Shown in pieces: positions 1 through 5,766 of a stretch of 6,023 bases of DNA; position 1 is the first letter of the stretch; every line of letters starts with the position of its first letter. The translations under genes and the position numbers were made by a program. The notes under the pieces are model-generated. The model had not been told where the DNA came from. It did no database searches and saw nothing but the letters and a program-made list of their open reading frames with translations. The stretch covers positions 1 through 6,023 of the forward strand of contig JAUWKC010000115.1 in the NCBI GenBank assembly GCA_030607345.1. The letters run 5' to 3'. Source of the DNA: Planctomycetota bacterium (GTDB lineage Bacteria; Planctomycetota; Phycisphaerae; Sedimentisphaerales; SG8-4).

Positions 1-151
1 GCACAGCAGCCGGTCACACCTGATAGGGCAAAGGCTGCTGGATTCCGGGCACGACGTGATGTTTGTCGGGTACCGCAAGTCGCTGGCTTATCTGAAGCAG
101 TATTTCGGTGAGCGGGTCAGAGAGATACTTTGGTCCTTGCTTTGCCTTTGA
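1..151 (+). pseudogene. Glycosyltransferase (GT-B, MurG/UGT-like) N-terminal fragment, broken
   Basis: Reading from base 2, the frame is open from the window edge and gives 49 residues before a TGA at 149-151. It begins HSSRSHLIGQRLLDSGHDV and continues into a FVGYRKSL stretch and a YFGERVREI segment. This matches the first Rossmann unit of GT-B glycosyltransferases related to MurG and UDP-glucuronosyltransferases, where G-x-GH-x-x-R is followed by a helix, GH-[DE]-V and a strand. In that family this lies about 10-15 residues from the start, so the true start is probably just outside the window. Such enzymes are normally 330-400 residues, so this one ends far too early. After residue 42 the frame looks shifted: moving one base at 128 gives FGPCFAFEV, closer to the usual continuation, but that frame also stops at 156-158. 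I infer a decayed gene or a recombination joint; a sequencing error alone would not explain both stops. Confidence 0.5.
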
Positions 152-228
152 GGTGTGACGCATTGACCGAAGCGGCCAAAATAAGAGAGAGAACGTTTAC
201 GTACCTCCAGCGAAGCTGAAATACGGGG

Positions 229-1032
229 TCACCTTCTGTCGGCGCGGAGTTGCTGCTCGTTGACCCGAGTTAGTTCATTAAGTTCGGCCTTGATGGGTCT
301 TAGCCCAAGATCGCGCACGATTCGCCAGTGCCAGATTATGATTTGAGTTACTACAAGTGTGAGCAGAAAGGCGTTGTATGACGCGAAGCCGACTATGTCG
401 GAACGAGTGAGCCACCACGCGAGCGAGATTAGCAGGCCGATTGAGGAGAAGATAAGAGTCATAAGTGTTCGCAAGGGATGAGGTCTCAGGATATAATAGC
501 GTTCAAGAGCCTGAAGCCCTTTCAGGTAGAGCCGAGCTTTTTGAACCAGGGCCTTATTCTCCAGGTCCTTGTGCGCTCGCTCCTTACTCTTGGATATTGC
601 CTCACCAACTTCTGATTGTACTTTCTTGTTTGCCAATTTGTCGGCGAGGCTGTAGGCCGTGAATATAAGAGCATCCCAACCAGGGTCTTTGGCAGCGACC
701 AAAAGGCCGGCAAGTAGTATCCCCAAAGTCAGTATCAGGATAGTCTCCATGATAGTGGAGGGAGGCTCGTACCGTTCTGGGTCAAGCCACTCAAATAGCA
801 AGTCAAGCTCTTTCTGGCTAGACCATATCCACGAAAAGATTAGCCAAGCGGTCATGCCCAGAAGTGCTATGTGGCCAAAGTCCATCATTTGTGTTGAACC
901 TTTCAATATTTCCATGAGCTTTGAGGCGAATAAGCTCAAAGCCAAGACCCCAGTCCCCGCAGTTATTGCCAACCTTCGAGCGTTGATCAACTCCTTGGAC
1001 CGTTCCCGCAGGTATCCGGGCGTGTATACCAT
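229..1032 (-). CDS. Hypothetical multi-pass membrane protein (267 aa)
   Basis: I do not recognise this protein. It has about five hydrophobic stretches long enough to span the membrane, near residues 21-39, 52-70, 95-114, 189-208 and 217-236. Between the third and fourth lies a charged, helix-prone stretch (about 130-180, rich in K, E, A and L) that is probably cytoplasmic or periplasmic and could form a coiled coil. The C-terminus (about 240-267) is also charged and helical. There is no signal peptide of the cleaved type and no catalytic motif I can name. The ATG has no clear Shine-Dalgarno sequence, but a very good promoter lies about 70-95 bases upstream. The gene converges on the broken glycosyltransferase and diverges from rsmE, so it looks like a single-gene unit. 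Its base composition appears less GC-rich than rsmE and the sugar genes, which would fit an acquired gene. That it is a real gene is fairly sure; its function is unknown. Confidence 0.72.
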   Translation of the reverse strand: MVYTPGYLRERSKELINARRLAITAGTGVLALSLFASKLMEILKGSTQMMDFGHIALLGMTAWLIFSWIWSSQKELDLLFEWLDPERYEPPSTIMETILILTLGILLAGLLVAAKDPGWDALIFTAYSLADKLANKKVQSEVGEAISKSKERAHKDLENKALVQKARLYLKGLQALERYYILRPHPLRTLMTLIFSSIGLLISLAWWLTRSDIVGFASYNAFLLTLVVTQIIIWHWRIVRDLGLRPIKAELNELTRVNEQQLRADRR

Positions 1033-1098
1033 GACTATTCTACCAAACCGCTCGTCTATATTGATGCCCTAAGACTTCAATTCATCGGGGGCGCTGTA

Positions 1099-1127
1099 AT
1101 CTTAGAGTACCATTAAACTTTTGTCAA
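1099..1127 (-). promoter_or_regulatory. Sigma70-type promoter for the minus-strand membrane protein gene
   Basis: On the minus strand a perfect -35 box TTGACA (1127-1122) is followed by a 17-base spacer and TAAGAT (1104-1099), which matches 4 of 6 positions of the -10 consensus including the key T, A and final T. Transcription would start near 1092, leaving a leader of about 60 bases before the ATG at 1032. The position, orientation and spacing all fit the 267-residue membrane protein gene. This is a consensus match only. Confidence 0.55.
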
Positions 1128-1284
1128 CTATTTCCGTGCGATAAGTGAGGTTTTTTTTACTTGGTGTACGGGAGTCACGGCGCGCGGTAGCCTGGGCTGG
1201 TTTCTCCCTTATAAGTGAATGTCTGCAGTTGAAGAAGAAGATGCTTGTTCTGCCGGTGGGTCAAATGCTTTGAGGTTTGGGGGG

Positions 1285-1312
1285 TTGCAAAACGCTCGGA
1301 GGCGCTTACAAT
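1285..1312 (+). promoter_or_regulatory. Candidate promoter for rsmE
   Basis: TTGCAA (1285-1290, 4 of 6 to the -35 consensus) is followed after 16 bases by TACAAT (1307-1312, 5 of 6 to the -10 consensus). Transcription would begin near 1319, about 30 bases before the rsmE start codon. The distance is well suited to a short leader. The -35 box is only moderate, so the call rests mainly on the -10 box and the placement. Confidence 0.4.
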
Positions 1313-1350
1313 AAGCTGCGGTAATGTAGGTCTCGTGAGCTCTTGTTCTT

Positions 1351-2100
1351 ATGACAGTAGCGCGTTTTTATTGTGATGCTATCGAGGGTGAGAAAGTCGA
1401 GCTTTGCGCCTCGGAGTCGCGGCATCTCGCTGCGGTAAGAAGATTGTCCGGCGGCGACCCTGTGGAGCTCTTTGACGGATTGGGCAAGCTTGCTGTCGGA
1501 ACGGTTGACAAGGCTGATGTGCGCAGGGCAACTGTGGCGGTTAAGGAGGTGAAGGTTCTGCCGAGGCGCACTACGGCTCGGATAACCATTGCGGTATCGA
1601 TAGCCAAAGGCGCACGTTTCGACCGGCTGTTAGCGGGTTGTACGGAGCTTGGTGTTGACCGGATATGCCCGGTTATATTTGAACGGACGGTGAAGCAAGC
1701 AGAGAATCCGAGGATTCTTGAGAGGTGGGAGAAGATAGCGATTGGGTCGGCGAAGCAATGCCGTCGGCTGTTTCTGCCTAAGATTGACGGTCCCGCCCCG
1801 GCGGCGACTGCCGTTGCCAATCTTAGGAGCGACTTCAAGGACGCCAGATTCATTGTCGGAAGCCTGTCGTCCGACGCAGCGTTTCTGGCGGACACAACTT
1901 TTGGCGGTTGCGACGTTGTCGCGTTTATAGGTCCGGAAGGCGGTTTCAGCGAGCAGGAGGAGCGTTTTTTGAAAGAGCAGGCAGTGGAGCAGGTCCAGCT
2001 TGGCGATACGGTTTTGCGGGTTGAGACGGCTGCATTGGCATTTGCGGCGATTCTGACGGCCCGGAGAAATGCGGTCGAGCACAAATCGGGCGTTTCTTAA
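1351..2100 (+). CDS. rsmE: 16S rRNA (uracil-1498-N3)-methyltransferase RsmE
   Basis: RsmE uses S-adenosylmethionine to methylate N3 of U1498 in 16S rRNA of the small subunit. The 249 residues are close to the usual length (E. coli has 243). The N-terminal part (about 1-70) is the PUA-like RNA-binding domain, with the typical SRHLAAVRRLSGGDPVELFDG stretch near 22-42. The rest is a SPOUT-class methyltransferase with a C-terminal trefoil knot. Family marks are TELGVDRICPV near 98-108, RWEKIAIGSAKQCRR at 125-139, FIGPEGGFSEQE at 192-203 and LGDTVLRVETA at 217-227; the last two form the SAM-binding knot. A small oddity is LAGCTELGV, where most relatives have a lysine two or three residues before TELGV. 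The ATG has no strong ribosome site, but the protein starts where the family does. It appears to be a single-gene unit. Confidence 0.95.
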   Translation: MTVARFYCDAIEGEKVELCASESRHLAAVRRLSGGDPVELFDGLGKLAVGTVDKADVRRATVAVKEVKVLPRRTTARITIAVSIAKGARFDRLLAGCTELGVDRICPVIFERTVKQAENPRILERWEKIAIGSAKQCRRLFLPKIDGPAPAATAVANLRSDFKDARFIVGSLSSDAAFLADTTFGGCDVVAFIGPEGGFSEQEERFLKEQAVEQVQLGDTVLRVETAALAFAAILTARRNAVEHKSGVS

Positions 2101-2145
2101 CGGCTGCATCCGATTGTCGGGCGTTCACCGAGTTGGAGATTGGAC

Positions 2146-2173
2146 TTGACAGGCGCCTCGAAATCCGTAACGT
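2146..2173 (+). promoter_or_regulatory. Possible promoter for the sugar-enzyme operon
   Basis: A perfect -35 hexamer TTGACA (2146-2151) is followed by 16 bases and a weak -10 candidate TAACGT (2168-2173), which keeps only the first T, the A and the final T. The start point would be near 2180, giving a leader of about 105 bases. It is the best candidate in the 184-base gap after rsmE. The weak -10 box suggests either regulation by an activator or a different sigma factor, or a chance match. Confidence 0.28.
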
Positions 2174-2237
2174 AGAGAGCAGTCGTGCGCAGCACCCTTG
2201 AATCCGCGGCTGTCTATCCTGTGAGTGCGGGGCACAA

Positions 2238-2252
2238 CTTAAGTTTCTTAAG
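2238..2252 (+). promoter_or_regulatory. Palindromic CTTAAG pair in the operon leader, possible operator
   Basis: Two copies of the palindrome CTTAAG are separated by TTT, so the 15-base site is both an inverted and a direct repeat. It lies 32 bases before the start codon of the oxidoreductase gene and between the candidate promoter and the ribosome site. A dimeric repressor or a short RNA hairpin could use it. It is AT-rich and short, so chance is possible. Confidence 0.25.
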
Positions 2253-2270
2253 CGCAAGAATTCAGGTTTT

Positions 2271-2276
2271 AAGGAG
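2271..2276 (+). promoter_or_regulatory. Ribosome binding site deciding the oxidoreductase start
   Basis: AAGGAG lies 8 bases before the ATG at 2285. This favours 2285 over the in-frame ATG at 2306, which would leave only two residues before the twin arginines and has no ribosome site of its own. Confidence 0.7.
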
Positions 2277-2284
2277 AAGAACAA

Positions 2285-3775
2285 ATGTCTGGTAAATCCC
2301 CAGCAATGTCGCGTCGTCAATTTCTTGCCCGTACGGGCCAGACTGCGGCCGGTTTGTTTGCCGCCGGGGCCTTATCATCGTGTACAGGCAATCAACCCGG
2401 GCCCGCTGCCGCAGGCCGGGTAATCGGCGCGAACGAGCGCATCAATATGGCAATAATCGGGGTGGGAGGTCGCGGCGGGAGCCTTGCGCGGGGCTTCGCC
2501 GGGATACCGAACGTTCGGGTTAAGACGCTGTGCGACATCGACGAGAATCTCCTGGCGGGGCGCGTTAAGCAAGTTGAGTCGGCTCAAGGCTCGGCATGCG
2601 GGATGGAATACGACCTTCGGCGGGTCTTTGACGATAAGGAGATAGATGCAGTGGCGACGGCGACGCCGAACCACTGGCACGCGCTTGTAACCGTGTGGGG
2701 CTGCCAGGCGGGAAAACACGTGTACGTGGAAAAACCGTGCAGCCATAATATATGGGAGGGCAGAAGAATGGTCGAGGCGGCCCGCAGGCACAACTGCATC
2801 GTTCAGGTCGGCTTCCAGAGCCGGTCGAGCAGGAACGTGCGTGCGGCGATGAAATTCATCCGCGAGGGCGGGCTGGGCGAGATATATATGGCCAAGGGCC
2901 TGTGCTATAAGCCGCGTGAGTCTATCGGCAGATGTCCCGACGGGCACGAACCCGGACGCGACTATGAGTATTATGTCCACGGCAGGAGAGGAAAAGTGTA
3001 CGACGGCAGGTACTTTGACAAGGTGCATTACGATTTGTTTCTCGGTCCCGCGCCGGAAAGGGCCTTCAACTATAACCGCTTCCACTACAACTGGCACTGG
3101 CACTGGGACTACGGCAACGGTGACATCGGCAACCAGGGCGTCCACCAGATGGATTTGGCTCGCTGGGGACTGGGTAAGAATGAGCACCCTGTCAAAGTCA
3201 GCTCACATGGCGGATACTTTGTTTTCGACTCGGCCCAGGAAACGGCGAACACCCAGACTGCCAGTTTCGAGTACGCCGACGGCAAGATTCTGCAGTTCGA
3301 GGTACGGGGCCTGAATACAAATGATGAGAGCAGCGTCAGGATAGGCAATTTGTTCTTCGGCTCGAAGGGCTGGATGCACCTCAATAGCGGCGGCGACACG
3401 TGGGCAACATTCTTCGGACGGAAAAACGAGTCTGGAGTCACTTCTGAAAGTGCCGATGCTGCTGCCGACCCATCGGATTTGACAAGCTCCGGCGGAGGTG
3501 GGCACTTTGGCAACTTTATCAAGGCAGTTCGCTCCGGAAAGAGGCAGGACCTCACCGCCGATATAGAGGGCGGACATCTGTCGGCAGCACTTTGTCATCT
3601 GGCGAATACTTCCTATCGCCTCGGGCGCAACCTGACGTTCGACGGCACAAGGGAAAAGTTCGTCGGCGACAAAGAAGCAAACAAAATGGTTAGGGGCTTT
3701 CCACAACTCGAAAACGGCAGGCTCATCGAGGCCAAAGATTACCGCAGGCCTTTTACTATTGGTCAGAAGGTATAA
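2285..3775 (+). CDS. Gfo/Idh/MocA-family oxidoreductase, Tat-exported lipoprotein
   Basis: A 496-residue NAD(P)-dependent sugar or cyclitol dehydrogenase-type protein. Residues 9-33 form a Tat signal: SRRQFL (9-14), a hydrophobic stretch, then L-S-S-C with Cys33 as the likely lipid-bearing residue. The Rossmann domain starts near 53 with the dinucleotide motif GVGGRGG (59-65). ATPNHWHALV (126-135) and E149-K150-P151 are the family's conserved loop and catalytic lysine motif. The C-terminal substrate domain contains WHWHWDYGNGDIGNQGVHQMD (270-290), where H287 and D290 sit at the usual acid-base and substrate positions; this is the form seen in many planctomycete members. By analogy with Zymomonas glucose-fructose oxidoreductase, also Tat-exported, it would cross the membrane folded with its cofactor bound. 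It is the first gene of a probable operon, 38 bases before the isomerase-like gene. Family is sure; substrate is unknown. Confidence 0.93.
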   Translation: MSGKSPAMSRRQFLARTGQTAAGLFAAGALSSCTGNQPGPAAAGRVIGANERINMAIIGVGGRGGSLARGFAGIPNVRVKTLCDIDENLLAGRVKQVESAQGSACGMEYDLRRVFDDKEIDAVATATPNHWHALVTVWGCQAGKHVYVEKPCSHNIWEGRRMVEAARRHNCIVQVGFQSRSSRNVRAAMKFIREGGLGEIYMAKGLCYKPRESIGRCPDGHEPGRDYEYYVHGRRGKVYDGRYFDKVHYDLFLGPAPERAFNYNRFHYNWHWHWDYGNGDIGNQGVHQMDLARWGLGKNEHPVKVSSHGGYFVFDSAQETANTQTASFEYADGKILQFEVRGLNTNDESSVRIGNLFFGSKGWMHLNSGGDTWATFFGRKNESGVTSESADAAADPSDLTSSGGGGHFGNFIKAVRSGKRQDLTADIEGGHLSAALCHLANTSYRLGRNLTFDGTREKFVGDKEANKMVRGFPQLENGRLIEAKDYRRPFTIGQKV

Positions 3776-3801
3776 GCAGTTGGACCAAAAAAAAAGAAAG
3801 T

Positions 3802-3807
3802 GGAGGT
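3802..3807 (+). promoter_or_regulatory. Ribosome binding site of the isomerase-like gene
   Basis: GGAGGT lies 6 bases before the ATG at 3814 and is the strongest ribosome site in the window. It is preceded by nine consecutive A (3787-3795), which would keep the short intergenic RNA unstructured. With a 38-base gap and no terminator, this supports co-transcription with the oxidoreductase gene and independent, efficient initiation of the second gene. Confidence 0.7.
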
Positions 3808-3813
3808 AATGTC

Positions 3814-4716
3814 ATGAGCGTTTGTTCGAGACGACGATTTCTTGTCCGGTCGCTGCACGCCGCTGGAGGTTTGTTTGCCGCCGGAACACTGACTTCGTGC
3901 GGCAGTGTGAGGTCTCGCTCTGCCGGTAAGCCGGGGGCCGGTATGCGTTTTGGCCTGGTGACATACCTGTGGGGTAAAGACTGGGCCCTGCCGACGCTCA
4001 TCGGCAACTGCGAGGCAAGCAACGTACTCGGTGTGGAACTGCGAACCGAACACGCCCACGGCGTGGAACCGAACCTGAACGCGCGGCAGCGGCAGGATGT
4101 GAAAAAATGCTTCGAAGACAGCGCGGTAACGCTGGTCGGATTGGGGACGAATTTTGCCTTTCACTATGCGGATGCTGCGCGAGTTCGCTCCAATATTGAC
4201 GGGGCAATGCAGTACGTGAAGCTCTCGTATGATGTGGGCGGCAGCGGCGTTAAGGTCAAGCCCAACGGACTTCCTGTGGGGGTGTCAGCAGACAAGACGA
4301 TTGAGCAGATAGGCAAATCGCTGAACACGCTGGGCAAGTTCGCGGCGGGCTACGGCCAGGAGATTCGCGTCGAGGTGCACGGCAAAGAAACTTCATCGCT
4401 GCCGATTATGAAGCTGATTTTTGACGTAGTGGAAGAGCCCAACGTCGGTGTCTGCTGGAATTCGAATGCCCAAGACCTCGACGGGCAGGGTCTGACATAC
4501 AATTTCAATCTTGTCAAGGACCACTTCGGGGCCACCGTCCACGTCTGCGAACTCAACATCGGCAGATACCCGTATCAGAAGCTGATGAAACTGTTCGTCA
4601 AAATGGACTACAAAGGCTGGATATTGCTGGAGGCGCGCACCGCCCCCAGAGACCGTGTCAGGGCATTGGCGGAGCAGCGGGCAGTGTTCGAGCAGATGGT
4701 CAAAAGAGCCGGGTAA
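3814..4716 (+). CDS. Sugar phosphate isomerase/epimerase-type TIM barrel protein, Tat-exported lipoprotein
   Basis: A 300-residue protein of the xylose isomerase-like TIM barrel family (AP endonuclease 2 superfamily). Residues 5-29 are a Tat signal with SRRRFL (5-10) and lipobox L-T-S-C ending at Cys29. The barrel begins near 44 with MRFGLVTYLWGKDW, typical of a subgroup common in planctomycetes. Expected metal or substrate residues by strand position are E187 (in EVHGKE), the CWNSN segment (214-218), H243 (in HVCELN) and E273 (in LLEAR). Relatives such as IolE usually have Asp where this protein has Asn in CWNSN, so metal binding may differ. It probably isomerises, epimerises or dehydrates a keto-sugar made by the neighbouring oxidoreductase; that is inference from the pairing. 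Despite the family name, a phosphorylated substrate is unlikely outside the cytoplasm. Family is fairly sure; reaction is unknown. Confidence 0.88.
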   Translation: MSVCSRRRFLVRSLHAAGGLFAAGTLTSCGSVRSRSAGKPGAGMRFGLVTYLWGKDWALPTLIGNCEASNVLGVELRTEHAHGVEPNLNARQRQDVKKCFEDSAVTLVGLGTNFAFHYADAARVRSNIDGAMQYVKLSYDVGGSGVKVKPNGLPVGVSADKTIEQIGKSLNTLGKFAAGYGQEIRVEVHGKETSSLPIMKLIFDVVEEPNVGVCWNSNAQDLDGQGLTYNFNLVKDHFGATVHVCELNIGRYPYQKLMKLFVKMDYKGWILLEARTAPRDRVRALAEQRAVFEQMVKRAG

Positions 4717-4783
4717 TTGCTCTGAGATGCAAGCAGAACTTGCGCCTGTTGTAATCCTGCCGACGAAAGCGGATACAGGGTGA

Positions 4784-5275
4784 ATGATGATTACACGGGG
4801 GTATTTCGATATAGAGACGACGGGTCTGAGCCGTAACTACTGTGAACTGACCGTAGTCGGTATCGGTCTCGAACGAGGGAGAAAACGCGAGTCCTTTCAA
4901 TTGGTCGGCGAGCAGATATCGGCATCGGAGGTGGTCGGGCTCACACACAAAGCAGACGTGCTGTATACGTACAACGGGGCACGATTCGACCTGCCGTTCG
5001 TCAAGGCCAAGCTCGGCGTTGACCTGAAGGACTATACCGTTCACAAGGATTTAATGTATGAGTGTTGGCGGAGGAATTTGTACGGCGGGCTCAAGAAAGT
5101 CGAATCGGCACTGGGAATCAGGAGAAAGACCCAGGGCGTCGACGGATGGATGGCGGTTAAACTGTGGTACGACTACTTAAACCACGGAAACATGAACTCG
5201 CTGGCGCTTTTGCTGGATTATAACAAGGAAGATGTATGGAACCTGCGCGTGCTGCGGAAGAAACTGAACGTTTGA
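4784..5275 (+). CDS. RNase H-like 3'-5' exonuclease domain protein (YprB type)
   Basis: A 163-residue single-domain protein of the DEDD/RNase H-like superfamily (RNase_H_2/YprB-like). The three exonuclease motifs are in order: FDIETTG with D9 and E11, YNGARFDLPF (63-72) with D69, and LDYNKEDVWNL (144-154) with D150. The stretch LGIRRKTQGVDGW near 111-123 is also typical of YprB-like proteins. D9, E11, D69 and D150 would bind two metal ions, so the active site looks complete. It should act in the cytoplasm on nucleic acid; the substrate is unknown. Two adjacent ATG codons (4784 and 4787) could start it. The only ribosome-site-like sequence, AGGGTG (4777-4782), is too close to the first, so the second may be used. 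It lies 67 bases after the isomerase-like gene with no visible terminator, so it is probably in the same transcript although its role seems unrelated to sugars. Confidence 0.85.
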   Translation: MMITRGYFDIETTGLSRNYCELTVVGIGLERGRKRESFQLVGEQISASEVVGLTHKADVLYTYNGARFDLPFVKAKLGVDLKDYTVHKDLMYECWRRNLYGGLKKVESALGIRRKTQGVDGWMAVKLWYDYLNHGNMNSLALLLDYNKEDVWNLRVLRKKLNV

Positions 5276-5354
5276 GGAAATGGCAGGTACGTAAGAGCAT
5301 TTGAAAGCTGCCGAGTAAACATCGACATACCGGCCTGATAATACTACCAAGTCA

Positions 5355-5390
5355 ACTTATCGACTTTTCATAAATTAAAGGAACGAACCT
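5355..5390 (+). repeat. 36-base repeat, copy A
   Basis: This copy ends in the core GGAACGAACCT (5380-5390), identical to copy B over 11 bases. The preceding 25 bases match copy B at 17 positions and the inverted copy C at 19 positions by hand alignment. ATGACC follows 3 bases later. It is the most diverged of the three and has no inverted partner of its own that I can find. Confidence 0.55.
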
Positions 5391-5518
5391 TTAATGACCG
5401 ACAATGCCAATTGGACTTAGTAAGTGCGTTTAGTGTAATGGCGGCTGAGGTATTATTCTCACTGCATGTTACGGTAAAGTGGATTGGCGCTTCCGCGGGA
5501 ATGACAATTGGGCGTAAT

Positions 5519-5554
5519 AATTATTGACCTTTGAACAACTAATGGAACGAACCT
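5519..5554 (+). repeat. 36-base repeat, copy B (left arm of inverted pair)
   Basis: The outer 14 bases AATTATTGACCTTT (5519-5532) are a perfect inverted match to 5672-5685. After an 11-base spacer in both copies, GGAACGAACCT (5544-5554) matches the inverted copy at 9 of 11 positions. Over the 36 bases about 29 match. ATGACC follows after 8 bases. Confidence 0.6.
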
Positions 5555-5649
5555 CATAGTATATGACCTTCGCGCACGCCGGCTTATTCCGGCAGGAAAG
5601 CAGCAACACCGGCTATAGTGCCCTGATATGCGTCATTATCGCCGATAGC

Positions 5650-5685
5650 AGGCTTGTTCCTTTATATTTTGAAAGGTCAATAATT
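5650..5685 (-). repeat. 36-base repeat, copy C (right arm of inverted pair)
   Basis: Read on the minus strand this is AATTATTGACCTTT, an 11-base spacer, then GGAACAAGCCT. It is the inverted counterpart of copy B, and the two enclose 95 bases that contain a small GC-rich hairpin (GCCGG/CCGGC at 5578-5593). ATGACG follows the core after 13 bases. Confidence 0.6.
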
Positions 5686-5749
5686 GTACAAGTCTCGGAC
5701 CGGCTGTCGAGGAAATAAACATAAAGTATATCATAAATATATCTAATAA

Positions 5750-5766
5750 AACATTAACGTAATGTT
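5750..5766. repeat. Short perfect inverted repeat
   Basis: AACATTA and TAATGTT are exact reverse complements separated by ACG. The site is in the AT-rich stretch about 140 bases beyond the 3' end of the minus-strand partial gene. It is not followed by a T-run in either direction and has no GC in the arms beyond one pair each, so it is more like a protein-binding site than a terminator. Confidence 0.3.

Larger units (their letters stand above)
1033..1350. other. Divergent intergenic region between membrane protein gene and rsmE
   Basis: This 318-base gap lies between two genes transcribed away from each other. It holds a candidate promoter for each direction (1099-1127 minus, 1285-1312 plus). 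It also has a run of eight T at 1151-1158 with no stem before it, so it is not a convincing terminator. A 31-codon open frame at 1219-1314 has no ribosome site and low-complexity content, and I do not consider it a gene. I see no RNA gene or repeat here. Confidence 0.6.
5519..5685. mobile_element. Possible MITE-like element with 36-base imperfect terminal inverted repeats
   Basis: Copies B and C bound a 167-base unit with no protein-coding content, the size and architecture of a miniature inverted-repeat element or of a large folded RNA. The arms are perfect at their outer 14 bases and looser inside, as expected if a transposase recognised the tips. However, I cannot see a target-site duplication in the flanks (left flank ends in TAAT, right flank begins GTAC), and no transposase gene is in the window. 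The extra copy A upstream does not fit a single simple element. I infer a mobile or structured origin but cannot choose between them. Confidence 0.3.

Noticed and set aside
13..159. 9-base inverted repeat GTCACACCT (13-21) and AGGTGTGAC (151-159)
   Set aside because: The left copy lies inside the coding part of the glycosyltransferase fragment and the match is short; probably coincidence.
165..177. Small hairpin GACCG/CGGCC near the 3' end of the membrane protein gene
   Set aside because: Short stem with a wobble pair and no T-run on the minus strand, so not supported as a terminator.
1151..1158. Run of eight T as a terminator
   Set aside because: No stem-loop precedes it on the plus strand, and no plus-strand gene ends nearby.
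1219..1314. 31-codon open frame upstream of rsmE
   Set aside because: No convincing ribosome site, and its end overlaps the candidate rsmE promoter; it looks like chance.
1368..2109. Two long minus-strand open frames opposite rsmE
   Set aside because: They overlap the strongly supported rsmE and their products look like antisense artefacts.
2375..3187. Long minus-strand open frame (270 codons) opposite the oxidoreductase gene
   Set aside because: It is the antisense shadow of a well-supported Gfo/Idh/MocA gene; its product is V/A/P-rich with no family features.
5563..5718. 51-codon open frame starting MTFAHAGLFR in the repeat region
   Set aside because: No ribosome site, it runs straight through inverted copy C of the repeat, and its composition does not look like a conserved protein.
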